Assembly (NCBI RefSeq): GCF_030766725.1
Contig: NZ_JARQWR010000003.1
Coordinates: 186,001-250,000, forward strand
Length of the DNA: 64,000 nucleotides
Source of the DNA: Flavobacterium aerium
GTDB taxonomy: Bacteria; Bacteroidota; Bacteroidia; Flavobacteriales; Flavobacteriaceae
Direction: 5' to 3'
The notes under the pieces are model-generated. The model saw only the letters and a list, made by a program, of their open reading frames with translations. It made no database searches and was not told the DNA's origin. Of this stretch, positions 35,035 to 43,174 are shown one piece after another (positions within the stretch are counted from its first letter, which is position 1; each line of letters starts with the position of its first letter). The position numbers and the translations under genes were made by a program.

Positions 35035-36130
35035 AATACTTTATTATTCGTGTAGCAATTAAAGTTGGATCATTTTTGTGGCCTTCCAGATATAATTTAC
35101 ATGTAATCCAATTATGCTGAGCATCATATTCGTACTCATAATAACGATTAATCGCTGGCTTATTTCTAAGCCCTGGGGTTGTAAAAACTTGCTCTGTAAT
35201 ATCTCCATATCGATTGTATTTCCCAATCATTTGTTCTGCGGGAAAATCTCTATATGTACCACCATTAGATACATATCGTTCTACTTGGTTTATATAATTT
35301 TCTTTGGAATCATAAGTATATTTTTCTTCAAATTTCTTTTTATCATTGACCACATAAGTAATTTGAATTAACCTATTCTGACTGTCATATTTATAGTTTC
35401 GCTTTAAATCACTATTATATGGGATATCTAAATAATGCTCATAATAACTTCCTAAAATTGTATTCTTTTGATTTTCTCCAGCATTAATTTCTTGGCTTAT
35501 TAAATTCCCTTTTTGATCATAAGTATAATGGGTACGGGTACGGATGTAAACTGCAGGAGGAGGTGTTACCTCATAATCGTCTAAGGGTTGATTCCATATC
35601 TCTTCTATTATCCTATTTTTATCATCATAGGTATAGGTATATAAACTTTGAATTAAAATGGGTTCAATTTCAGACCCAGATCCTCTGCTCCACATTTTTT
35701 CATTTAATATTATCCCAATATTATTATAAGCAGGAAAAGGAACGGCTTGTTTAATTCTATATTTTTCTTTTTCTATTCGATCTTTTTCATTGTATACATA
35801 GCTTGTTGTTAGTTTATGATTTATCGGTTGTGTGATCGAATCTTTTAAATTATAAAGATTTAAAATTATCATTCCCTGTTTATCAAATTGTTTATACCCC
35901 ATACTACCAACATCATTTTTTGCTTTAAGAAGTAAAATTTCATATTTACTATATCCTTCCTTTATAGAAGTATAAAAGAAACGTACCGATTCCACCTTTC
36001 CATGCAAATTATAAACTCTAAGACTGGTATGAATTCCACTGTAATCTACATTATCCTGCGCAGTACATCCTGAAATATTTAATATCAGGACACAGGACCA
36101 AAACATTATTTTCGCTATAATTCTATTCAT
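35027..36130 (-). CDS. YD-repeat lipoprotein, array copy 4
   Basis: 367 residues with lipobox Cys22. Type-B in the middle (YDDKNRIIEEIWNQ, IRTRTHY, GSYYEH) and type-B at the end (VVNDKKKFEE, VSNGGTYRDF). Its unique part includes MGYKQFDKQGMIILNLYNL at about 75-93 and IILNEKMWSRGSGSEIEP in the middle. Overlaps copy 5 by 8 bases. The function is unknown; in Bacteroidota, multicopy YD-repeat lipoproteins next to large secreted proteins suggest a protective or surface-display role, which is inference. Confidence 0.85.
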   Translation of the reverse strand: MNRIIAKIMFWSCVLILNISGCTAQDNVDYSGIHTSLRVYNLHGKVESVRFFYTSIKEGYSKYEILLLKAKNDVGSMGYKQFDKQGMIILNLYNLKDSITQPINHKLTTSYVYNEKDRIEKEKYRIKQAVPFPAYNNIGIILNEKMWSRGSGSEIEPILIQSLYTYTYDDKNRIIEEIWNQPLDDYEVTPPPAVYIRTRTHYTYDQKGNLISQEINAGENQKNTILGSYYEHYLDIPYNSDLKRNYKYDSQNRLIQITYVVNDKKKFEEKYTYDSKENYINQVERYVSNGGTYRDFPAEQMIGKYNRYGDITEQVFTTPGLRNKPAINRYYEYEYDAQHNWITCKLYLEGHKNDPTLIATRIIKYYE

Positions 36131-37226
36131 AATACTTTATTATTCGTGTAGCAATTAAAGTTGGATCATTTTTGTGGCCTTCCAGATATAATTTACATGT
36201 AATCCAATTATGCTGAGCATCATATTCGTATTCATAATAACGATTAATCGCTGGCTTATTTCTAAGCCCTGGGGTTGTAAAAACTTGCTCTGTAATATCT
36301 CCATATCGATTGTATTTCCCAATCATTTGTTCTGCTGGAAATGCCCTATAGTTACCGCCTTCCATTATATACCTTTCTACTTGGTTTATATAATTTTCTT
36401 TGGAATCATAGGTGTATTTTTCCTCAAATTCTTTCTTACCGTTTATTAGATAAGTAATTTGAATTAATCTATTCTGACTGTCATATTTATAATTTCGCTT
36501 TATATCGCTATTGTATGGAGTGTCTAAATAATGCTCATAATAGGTTCCTAAAATTGTATTCTTTTGATTTTCTCCTGCATTAATTTCTTGGCTTATTAAA
36601 TTCCCTTTTTGATCATAAGTATAATGGGTACGGGTATGTATATAAACTGCAGGAGGAGGTGTTACCTCATAATCGTCTAAGGGTTGATTTTGTATCTCTT
36701 CTATTATCCTGTTTTTATCATCAAAAGTATATGAATATACATTTTGAACTAGGTTAGGATCAATTTCAGACCCTGTTCCTCTATCCCATATTTTTTCATT
36801 TAATTTTATTGCTATATTATTATAAGCAGGAAAAGGAACGGCTTGTTTAATTCTATATTTTTCTTTTTCTATTCGATCTTTTTCATTATATACATAACTT
36901 GTAGTCGCTTTATAGTTTATAGCTTGTGTGATGGAATCTTTTAAATCATAAAGATATACCTCCATCATTCCATATTCATCAAACCGTCTATATCCGACAC
37001 TCGCAACATCATTTTTTGCTTTGAGAAGTAAAATTTCATATTTACTATATCCTTCCTTTTTATAATTATAAAAGAAACGTACCGATTCCACCTTTCCATG
37101 TAAGTTGAAAGCTCTAAGACTAGTATGAATTCCACTATAATCTACATTATCCTGCGCAGTACATCCTGAAATATTTAATATCAGGACACAGGACCAAAAC
37201 ATTATTTTCGCTATAATTCTATTCAT
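36123..37226 (-). CDS. YD-repeat lipoprotein, array copy 3
   Basis: 367 residues with lipobox Cys22. Type-A middle (EEIQNQ, IHTRTHY, GTYYEH) and type-A end (LINGKKEFEE, MEGGNYRAF), like copy 5. Distinct residues include FFYNYKKEGYSK, VGYRRFDEYGMMEVYLYDL and KIWDRGTGSEIDPNLVQ; the last block is shared with copy 1. Same YD-like repeat order as the other copies and 8-base overlaps on both sides. Confidence 0.85.
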   Translation of the reverse strand: MNRIIAKIMFWSCVLILNISGCTAQDNVDYSGIHTSLRAFNLHGKVESVRFFYNYKKEGYSKYEILLLKAKNDVASVGYRRFDEYGMMEVYLYDLKDSITQAINYKATTSYVYNEKDRIEKEKYRIKQAVPFPAYNNIAIKLNEKIWDRGTGSEIDPNLVQNVYSYTFDDKNRIIEEIQNQPLDDYEVTPPPAVYIHTRTHYTYDQKGNLISQEINAGENQKNTILGTYYEHYLDTPYNSDIKRNYKYDSQNRLIQITYLINGKKEFEEKYTYDSKENYINQVERYIMEGGNYRAFPAEQMIGKYNRYGDITEQVFTTPGLRNKPAINRYYEYEYDAQHNWITCKLYLEGHKNDPTLIATRIIKYYE

Positions 37227-38322
37227 AATACTTTATTATTCGTGTAGCAATTAAAGTTGGATCATTTTTGTGGCCTTCCAGATATAATTTACATGTAATC
37301 CAATTATGCTGAGCATCATATTCGTATTCATAATAACGATTAATCGCTGACTTATTTCTAAGTCCTGGGGTTGTAAAAACTTGCTCTGTAATATCTCCAT
37401 ATCGATTGTATTTCCCAATCATTTGTTCTGCTGGAAATGCCCTATATGTACCACCATTAGATACATATCGTTCTACTTGGTTTATATAATTCTCTTTGGA
37501 ATCATAGGTGTATTTTTCTTCAAATTTCTTTTTATCATTGACCACATAAGTAATTTGAATTAACCTATTCTGACTGTCATATTTATAGTTTCGCTTTAAA
37601 TCACTATTATATGGGATATCTAAATAATGCTCATAATAACTTCCTAAAATTGTATTCTTTTGATTTTCTCCAGCATTAATTTCTTGGCTTATTAAATTCC
37701 CTTTTTGATCATAAGTATAATGGGTTCGGGTACGGATGTAAACTGCAGGAGGAGGTGTTACCTCATAATCGTCTAAGGGTTGATTCCATATCTCTTCTAT
37801 TATCCTATTTTTATCATCATAGGTATAGGTATATACACTTTGGAGTAACATAGGTTCAATTTCTGCTCCTGTTCCTCTGCTCCATATTTTTTCATTTAAT
37901 TTTATCCTAATGTTATTAAAAGCTGGAAAAGGAACGGCTTGTTTAATTCTATATTTTTCTTTTTCAATCCGATCTTTTTCATTATATATATAATTTGTTG
38001 TTGCTTTATAGTTTATAGCTTGTGTGATCGAATCTTTTAAACTCGAAAGATATAAAACCATCATTCCCTGTTTATCAAATTGCTTATAACCTACACTACC
38101 AACATCATTTTTTGCTCTGAAAAGTAAAATTTCATATTTACTATATCCTTCCTTTATATAAGTATAAAAGAAACGCATCGATTCCACCTTTCCATGTAAG
38201 TTGAAAGCTCTAAGACTAGTATGAATTCCACTATAATCTACATTATCCTGCGCAGTACATCCTGAAATATTTAATATCAGGACACAGGACCAAAACATTA
38301 TTTTCGCTATAATTCTATTCAT
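37219..38322 (-). CDS. YD-repeat lipoprotein, array copy 2
   Basis: 367 residues with lipobox Cys22. Type-B middle and type-B end, like copy 4. Its N-terminal variable block (RFFYTYIKEGYSK, KQFDKQGMMVLYLSSLKDS) is shared in large part with copy 5, showing that blocks reassort between copies. LRNKSAINRYY near the C-terminus differs from LRNKPAINRYY in the other four. Overlaps copy 3 by 8 bases. Confidence 0.85.
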   Translation of the reverse strand: MNRIIAKIMFWSCVLILNISGCTAQDNVDYSGIHTSLRAFNLHGKVESMRFFYTYIKEGYSKYEILLFRAKNDVGSVGYKQFDKQGMMVLYLSSLKDSITQAINYKATTNYIYNEKDRIEKEKYRIKQAVPFPAFNNIRIKLNEKIWSRGTGAEIEPMLLQSVYTYTYDDKNRIIEEIWNQPLDDYEVTPPPAVYIRTRTHYTYDQKGNLISQEINAGENQKNTILGSYYEHYLDIPYNSDLKRNYKYDSQNRLIQITYVVNDKKKFEEKYTYDSKENYINQVERYVSNGGTYRAFPAEQMIGKYNRYGDITEQVFTTPGLRNKSAINRYYEYEYDAQHNWITCKLYLEGHKNDPTLIATRIIKYYE

Positions 38323-39418
38323 AATACTTTATTATTCGTGTAGCAATTAAAGTTGGATCATTTTTGTGGCCTTCCAGATATAATTTACATGTAATCCAAT
38401 TATGCTGAGCATCATATTCGTATTCATAATAACGATTAATCGCTGGCTTATTTCTAAGCCCTGGGGTTGTAAAAACTTGCTCTGTAATATCTCCATATCG
38501 ATTGTATTTCCCAATCATTTGTTCTGCGGGAAAATTTCTATATGTACCACCATTAGATACATATCGTTCTACTTGGTTTATATAATTCTCTTTGGAATCA
38601 TAGGTGTATATTTCCTCAAATTTCTTTTTATCATTGACCACATAAGTAATTTGAATTAACCTATTCTGACTGTCATATTTATAGTTTCGCTTTAAATCAC
38701 TATTATATGGGATATCTAAATAATGCTCATAATAGGTTCCTAAAATTGTATTCTTTTGATTTTCTCCAGCATTAATTTCTTGGCTTATTAAATTCCCTTT
38801 TTGATCATAAGTATAATGGGTACGGGTATGGATATAAACTGCAGGAGGAGGTGTTACCTCATAATCGTCTAAGGGTTGATTTTGTATCTCTTCTATTATC
38901 CTGTTTTTATCATCAAAAGTATATGAATATACATTTTGAACTAGGTTAGGATCAATTTCAGACCCTGTTCCTCTATCCCATATTTTTTCATTTAATTTTA
39001 TCCCAATATTATTATAAGCAGGAAAAGGAACGGCTTGTTTAATTCTATATTTTTCTTTTTCTATTCGATCTTTTTCATTATATACATAACTTGTTGTTCT
39101 CTTATAATTAATGGGTTGTGAAAGTGAATCATATAATCTGTAAAGAAACAATATCTCCATGCCATATTGATCAAATTGCTTATACCCTACACTCGCAATA
39201 TCATTTTTTGCTCTTAATCTCAAAATTTCAGCATTACTATATCCTTCCTTTATATAAGTATAAAAGAAACGTACCGATTCTACTTTTCCATGCAAATTAT
39301 AAACTCTAAGACTGGTATGAATTCCACTATAATCTACATTATCCTGCGCAGTACATCCTGAAATATTTAATATCAGGACACAGGACCAAAACATTATTTT
39401 CGTTATAATTCTATTCAT
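38315..39418 (-). CDS. YD-repeat lipoprotein, array copy 1 (mosaic)
   Basis: 367 residues with lipobox Cys22, first copy of the array. The ATG at 39418 is chosen, since the preceding in-frame GTG would add one residue and break the common length. The middle is type A (EEIQNQ, IHTRTHY, GTYYEH) but the end is type B (VVNDKKKFEE, VSNGGTYRNF), so this copy is a recombinant of the two classes. The N-terminal block is the most diverged (GYSNAEILRLRAKNDIASV). It begins 3 bases after the stop of the 1238-residue gene. Confidence 0.85.
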   Translation of the reverse strand: MNRIITKIMFWSCVLILNISGCTAQDNVDYSGIHTSLRVYNLHGKVESVRFFYTYIKEGYSNAEILRLRAKNDIASVGYKQFDQYGMEILFLYRLYDSLSQPINYKRTTSYVYNEKDRIEKEKYRIKQAVPFPAYNNIGIKLNEKIWDRGTGSEIDPNLVQNVYSYTFDDKNRIIEEIQNQPLDDYEVTPPPAVYIHTRTHYTYDQKGNLISQEINAGENQKNTILGTYYEHYLDIPYNSDLKRNYKYDSQNRLIQITYVVNDKKKFEEIYTYDSKENYINQVERYVSNGGTYRNFPAEQMIGKYNRYGDITEQVFTTPGLRNKPAINRYYEYEYDAQHNWITCKLYLEGHKNDPTLIATRIIKYYE

Positions 39419-39421
39419 CAC

Positions 39422-42400
39422 TTAAATATTAAATGTATTTAACACTTCCTGTACCCCATATTTATGCCCTGATGAAGGGGTTAATAATGTTTTATGTATT
39501 TCTGTTTGAGCATCTTTTAGCACATCGGTTGATTGGAATGGAAACCATTTCCCATTTTTATATAACACGGAAGAATCAATTAGTCCGGCCATACCCGAAA
39601 CAGCTCCACGTATAGTATCTACTCTATGTTCACTTGATGCAGCTATGCCCAATTTGACTTCCAGAGCAGCATTGATATTTGTCATAGCCCCTAGAAAAGA
39701 TAAAGAATTCACGATATCATCTACTCCCATTCTTCTACCTTCCTCTGTTAATATTCCATTTAAATAATTATTAAATTCATCATAAGCGGTGAATATGGTC
39801 ATCATCGATTGTAAAAAATTGGGGTTGTTTAGCTCCGTAGCATATGTATCTACAATATATTTATTCAATCCTACTGGTACAGACATTAAAGTTCCATCTG
39901 GATACTTGGCCCCATTAGGATCTAGCAGACCATCTTTGAACATTTGTTCGTAAAACTTACTACCCAGATTTATTATCAATTCGGTTTCCGTTTCCTCCGT
40001 ATTTACAATATTTGGTTTATTTGCTAAATATTTAATAATCGTATTTCTGTGATTTTTAATATTGTTATTGACTATATTTATTAAATTTTGAGAACCAAGC
40101 ACCTCAATCAATAATAATTTCCTATAATAAAATGTTAAGACATTGGTTATTGGTTCTATGGATAATTCCATTGAAACATCTAAATATATTCCGGCATCAA
40201 TACCAAACGTTTTTGCCCTTTGAAGAAAATCTCTTTTACTCTTAACTTCACGATCTCCTATATTGCCAGTAGTGCTGTAATTATTAACAACCTTATCCCC
40301 TACATTCGCTTTGGCTTTTAGGTTCCTTCTTTCTAATTGATTAATTCCTGCTCCTACTTTCGTTCTAAAAGTATAGCTCTGCATGAAAGACAGCATGTCC
40401 GCTATATTTTTTTCATCAAAGTTTAGATTTTGCCATAATTTATATAAATTTAATCGAATCATAGTTTCTTGTCCAGGCATACAAAATGTATTTACATCCC
40501 CAGTATAACTTCCAATTTTCACGTTACTTTCCCATGTCCAATTACTACCAGTAACATATCTAATGGCTCCAGCTATTCCTTCTACAATAGGTATATTATT
40601 CCCTGTTAAACTAACATCGTTTAGAGTTACAACAGAAGCAGCAACTTTTCTAGTTCCTTCAAAAGCGACTCCAAGTAAAATTCCTGTATCGCTTGTCAAC
40701 AAACTAAAAAAGCGATTAATAAAGGCCACAGAAGGCTTCATGAGTAAACGCTGTAAAAAATTACCCATTGCCCCTACATTTAACTGGTTTTGTGCATTAA
40801 AAGTTAATTCTACTTTTGTACTACTGGCCACTCTACCATCAACTTCAGGTAATAATGGATTATTATTATATTCTGCTTCGTATGAAAATTCGTATCCCAA
40901 AACATGTTCTCCCGAGATTTGTATTCCAATTCCGGGGAGATTACTTAAAATATTATCTACCCCTACAAAACTCTTCTTCTCGTTTTGTTCCGAACTCGTC
41001 TCTACTGCTTTCTTTAATTTTATATTTTTATCCGGATTTGGATTACCTGCAATAAATCCAACCTGAGCAGCTGCGCTAACTTTAGTACTTTTTTCAAGTA
41101 CTATGGACATATTATTCAGATAATTTCGTGGACTAATATTTAATAGGTTTAAACAATTTAAAATCTCAGAAGCCGCTTTAACCAAAAAACCACCGTAAAC
41201 AGTTACAATCATAGCCAGTAATCCCGTTTCTTCAGGACGAATCGGAAATTCATACTCAGTAATTCCTTTAAACTTAAACCCTGATTCTATAGAAGCCAAA
41301 GCATTTATTCCAATAGGTTTTTTTGTTTTTCCACTTCCTAATGAAAATCCTAATGAGTAGGAATACCCTGTCGCAACATCCCCACCTACATATAAACTTC
41401 CTTCAGATCGGTACATTATAGTAAGTTCATTTTGAGGTGTCATTTTACGCCATATTGATCTACCTCCCATTGCATCAGTTGCAATTGGGAATAATCCCCA
41501 AGTAATTCCAATAGTAGCTTCACATATTCCTCCTAAACCTCTTGGCCAATATTTTGCTAATGATTCAATTGCAAATCGATATGCATTTTTATAAAAAGAC
41601 CATACCTCACTGTATAAAGCTATAGTTGCTTCTTTTACAGCAGAAAATAATATGTTAAATATTGATGTAGAAGTCATTTGACCGATTCTACCTTGCAATG
41701 CCAGTTCAGAAATGTAACGCATTAATTGAGCATTTTGAATAGCTGGATCGTCATAAGCTTCTAACATTTCATAATGCCTGAAGTTTAAAAAATAATATAA
41801 TGAATCTGCAAATTTCCTTGATGGTATACGAATATTTTTACCTCCATCTGCTATAAAAGAACTTGTCTCACCATTCGGCTGAAAAATAATTTTAGTATTT
41901 GGATCTAACTCTTCTTGTTTTTTTAAAAAACGATAATAATTTGGTAAACCTGTATAAGTATTATTGTCATTCGGATCAAATTTATTATCAAAAAGATTTG
42001 TTGACTCTAAATGATCTATTTTATAGCGATTTTGTAAACTATCTCTTTTCATTCCCCATTCTTTTATAACTCCAATAGTTTCTTCACTAGAATTATAATA
42101 ATATAATAGGTTTAAATAAAACTGAAATCGGGCATCCTCAGATCGTTGTTGTCCTTCAAATGGAACTCTATTCGGTAAAGTAAAAATAGGTACATCATCA
42201 TTATATGGATCTTTAATGATATAATCTCCAGTGCCATAATAATTTTCTTCTACAATTGTTGAAAAGTTTTCTCCACTTTTCACCTTATAAATTTTTGCTT
42301 CTGGATCATCAAACAATAATGGAGGAGTATTTTCTGCCTCTAAGGTTATATTATCCATCGGAATTAAAAAACTCCCCTCTACATTCTCCATTTTGATTTT

Positions 42401-43138
42401 AGTAGTATCCTTATCCAACGATAAATGATCTATAGGAGAAAATCCTTTATTTGCTCTGCTTATATTTAATTTTTCAATAGACTTATCATTACTAGTATCT
42501 AGAAATCCAAAACCACTATTAGGCAGAGCAACATAAACTTTTGATTCTTCCAGAGAAATATAACTTCCTTTTATTGGCTCATCACTGTCAAATTCTATTT
42601 TTTCTCCCCCTATGTTTAATACATATTTATATTTCCCATCAGGATCTCGTTCCTGTTCAAAACTAAAACTATTATTAGATGACTTCCCAATAATATCACC
42701 TGAATCATAATCTTGAATTACATCGTTATGAATTTTAGTGTCAAGTGCTAGTAAGGTCTGTGTATCTACTATACCTGTTGTTGGTAATCCAACCCATTCC
42801 TGAAATTTCTTAACAGCAGATTCTAAATTATCATCAAAATTAAAAGAAGTGCTATCTAAAGGATATGCAGGTCCAAAATTATGATTGTCTTTATTAAGAT
42901 AATGAACAATATTTAATGCTAATCTAATTATTCTTACTGCAGAATTATTTTTAGAACTTTTGGTGTTTTTACCTAAGGGTCCATATGCTACATCATCATT
43001 TTTTGCTAATCCGACTAAGTATAAATTTGTATTTAAGATAAGACTTCTTAATTCTCCACCACCTCTTACACTGTTAGGAATATTTGTTACAGGTAACGAA
43101 ATATTGTTTATCGCTTTTTTTGATATATATATTGACAT
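39422..43138 (-). CDS. 1238-residue protein with PG-binding and LysM modules, no signal peptide
   Basis: The N-terminal part has a PG_binding_1-like module at about 70-136 (ESAVKKFQEWVGLPTTGIVD) and a LysM-like module at about 283-325 (KIYKVKSGENFSTIVEENYY). The remaining 900 residues are unrecognised: a hydrophobic helical stretch at about 485-560 (NILFSAVKEATIALYSEVW, GGICEATIGITWGLFPI) and long amphipathic-strand segments such as GYEFSYEAEYNNN. LysM and PG-binding modules bind peptidoglycan and occur in wall enzymes, phage tails and injection systems. There is no signal peptide. It lies between the 700-residue gene (36 bases) and the lipoprotein array. Confidence 0.78.
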   Translation of the reverse strand: MSIYISKKAINNISLPVTNIPNSVRGGGELRSLILNTNLYLVGLAKNDDVAYGPLGKNTKSSKNNSAVRIIRLALNIVHYLNKDNHNFGPAYPLDSTSFNFDDNLESAVKKFQEWVGLPTTGIVDTQTLLALDTKIHNDVIQDYDSGDIIGKSSNNSFSFEQERDPDGKYKYVLNIGGEKIEFDSDEPIKGSYISLEESKVYVALPNSGFGFLDTSNDKSIEKLNISRANKGFSPIDHLSLDKDTTKIKMENVEGSFLIPMDNITLEAENTPPLLFDDPEAKIYKVKSGENFSTIVEENYYGTGDYIIKDPYNDDVPIFTLPNRVPFEGQQRSEDARFQFYLNLLYYYNSSEETIGVIKEWGMKRDSLQNRYKIDHLESTNLFDNKFDPNDNNTYTGLPNYYRFLKKQEELDPNTKIIFQPNGETSSFIADGGKNIRIPSRKFADSLYYFLNFRHYEMLEAYDDPAIQNAQLMRYISELALQGRIGQMTSTSIFNILFSAVKEATIALYSEVWSFYKNAYRFAIESLAKYWPRGLGGICEATIGITWGLFPIATDAMGGRSIWRKMTPQNELTIMYRSEGSLYVGGDVATGYSYSLGFSLGSGKTKKPIGINALASIESGFKFKGITEYEFPIRPEETGLLAMIVTVYGGFLVKAASEILNCLNLLNISPRNYLNNMSIVLEKSTKVSAAAQVGFIAGNPNPDKNIKLKKAVETSSEQNEKKSFVGVDNILSNLPGIGIQISGEHVLGYEFSYEAEYNNNPLLPEVDGRVASSTKVELTFNAQNQLNVGAMGNFLQRLLMKPSVAFINRFFSLLTSDTGILLGVAFEGTRKVAASVVTLNDVSLTGNNIPIVEGIAGAIRYVTGSNWTWESNVKIGSYTGDVNTFCMPGQETMIRLNLYKLWQNLNFDEKNIADMLSFMQSYTFRTKVGAGINQLERRNLKAKANVGDKVVNNYSTTGNIGDREVKSKRDFLQRAKTFGIDAGIYLDVSMELSIEPITNVLTFYYRKLLLIEVLGSQNLINIVNNNIKNHRNTIIKYLANKPNIVNTEETETELIINLGSKFYEQMFKDGLLDPNGAKYPDGTLMSVPVGLNKYIVDTYATELNNPNFLQSMMTIFTAYDEFNNYLNGILTEEGRRMGVDDIVNSLSFLGAMTNINAALEVKLGIAASSEHRVDTIRGAVSGMAGLIDSSVLYKNGKWFPFQSTDVLKDAQTEIHKTLLTPSSGHKYGVQEVLNTFNI

Positions 43139-43174
43139 ATGGATATTACTTTAAAAAATTATATTGAAACTTAA

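Larger units (their letters stand above)
33928..39418 (-). repeat. Tandem array of five lipoprotein genes, period 1096 bp
   Basis: Five head-to-tail genes start at 39418, 38322, 37226, 36130 and 35034, a period of exactly 1096 bp each time. Each gene of the first four overlaps the next start by 8 bases. Signal-peptide and C-terminal thirds are almost identical in DNA; differences cluster in codons about 30-110 and 120-165 and in two short blocks near 225-290. The lack of indels over 5.5 kb shows selection on all five frames. Confidence 0.95.

Noticed and set aside
33928-39418. RHS/YD-repeat toxins
   Set aside because: The proteins are short lipoproteins with conserved C-termini and no toxin tip; true RHS toxins are far longer with variable C-termini.
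33928-39418. CRISPR or transposon-driven repeat
   Set aside because: The 1096-bp units are coding genes; no transposase or terminal inverted repeats were found.
40563-41066. 167-codon plus-strand frame inside the 1238-residue gene
   Set aside because: Antisense shadow; composition and neighbours give no support.
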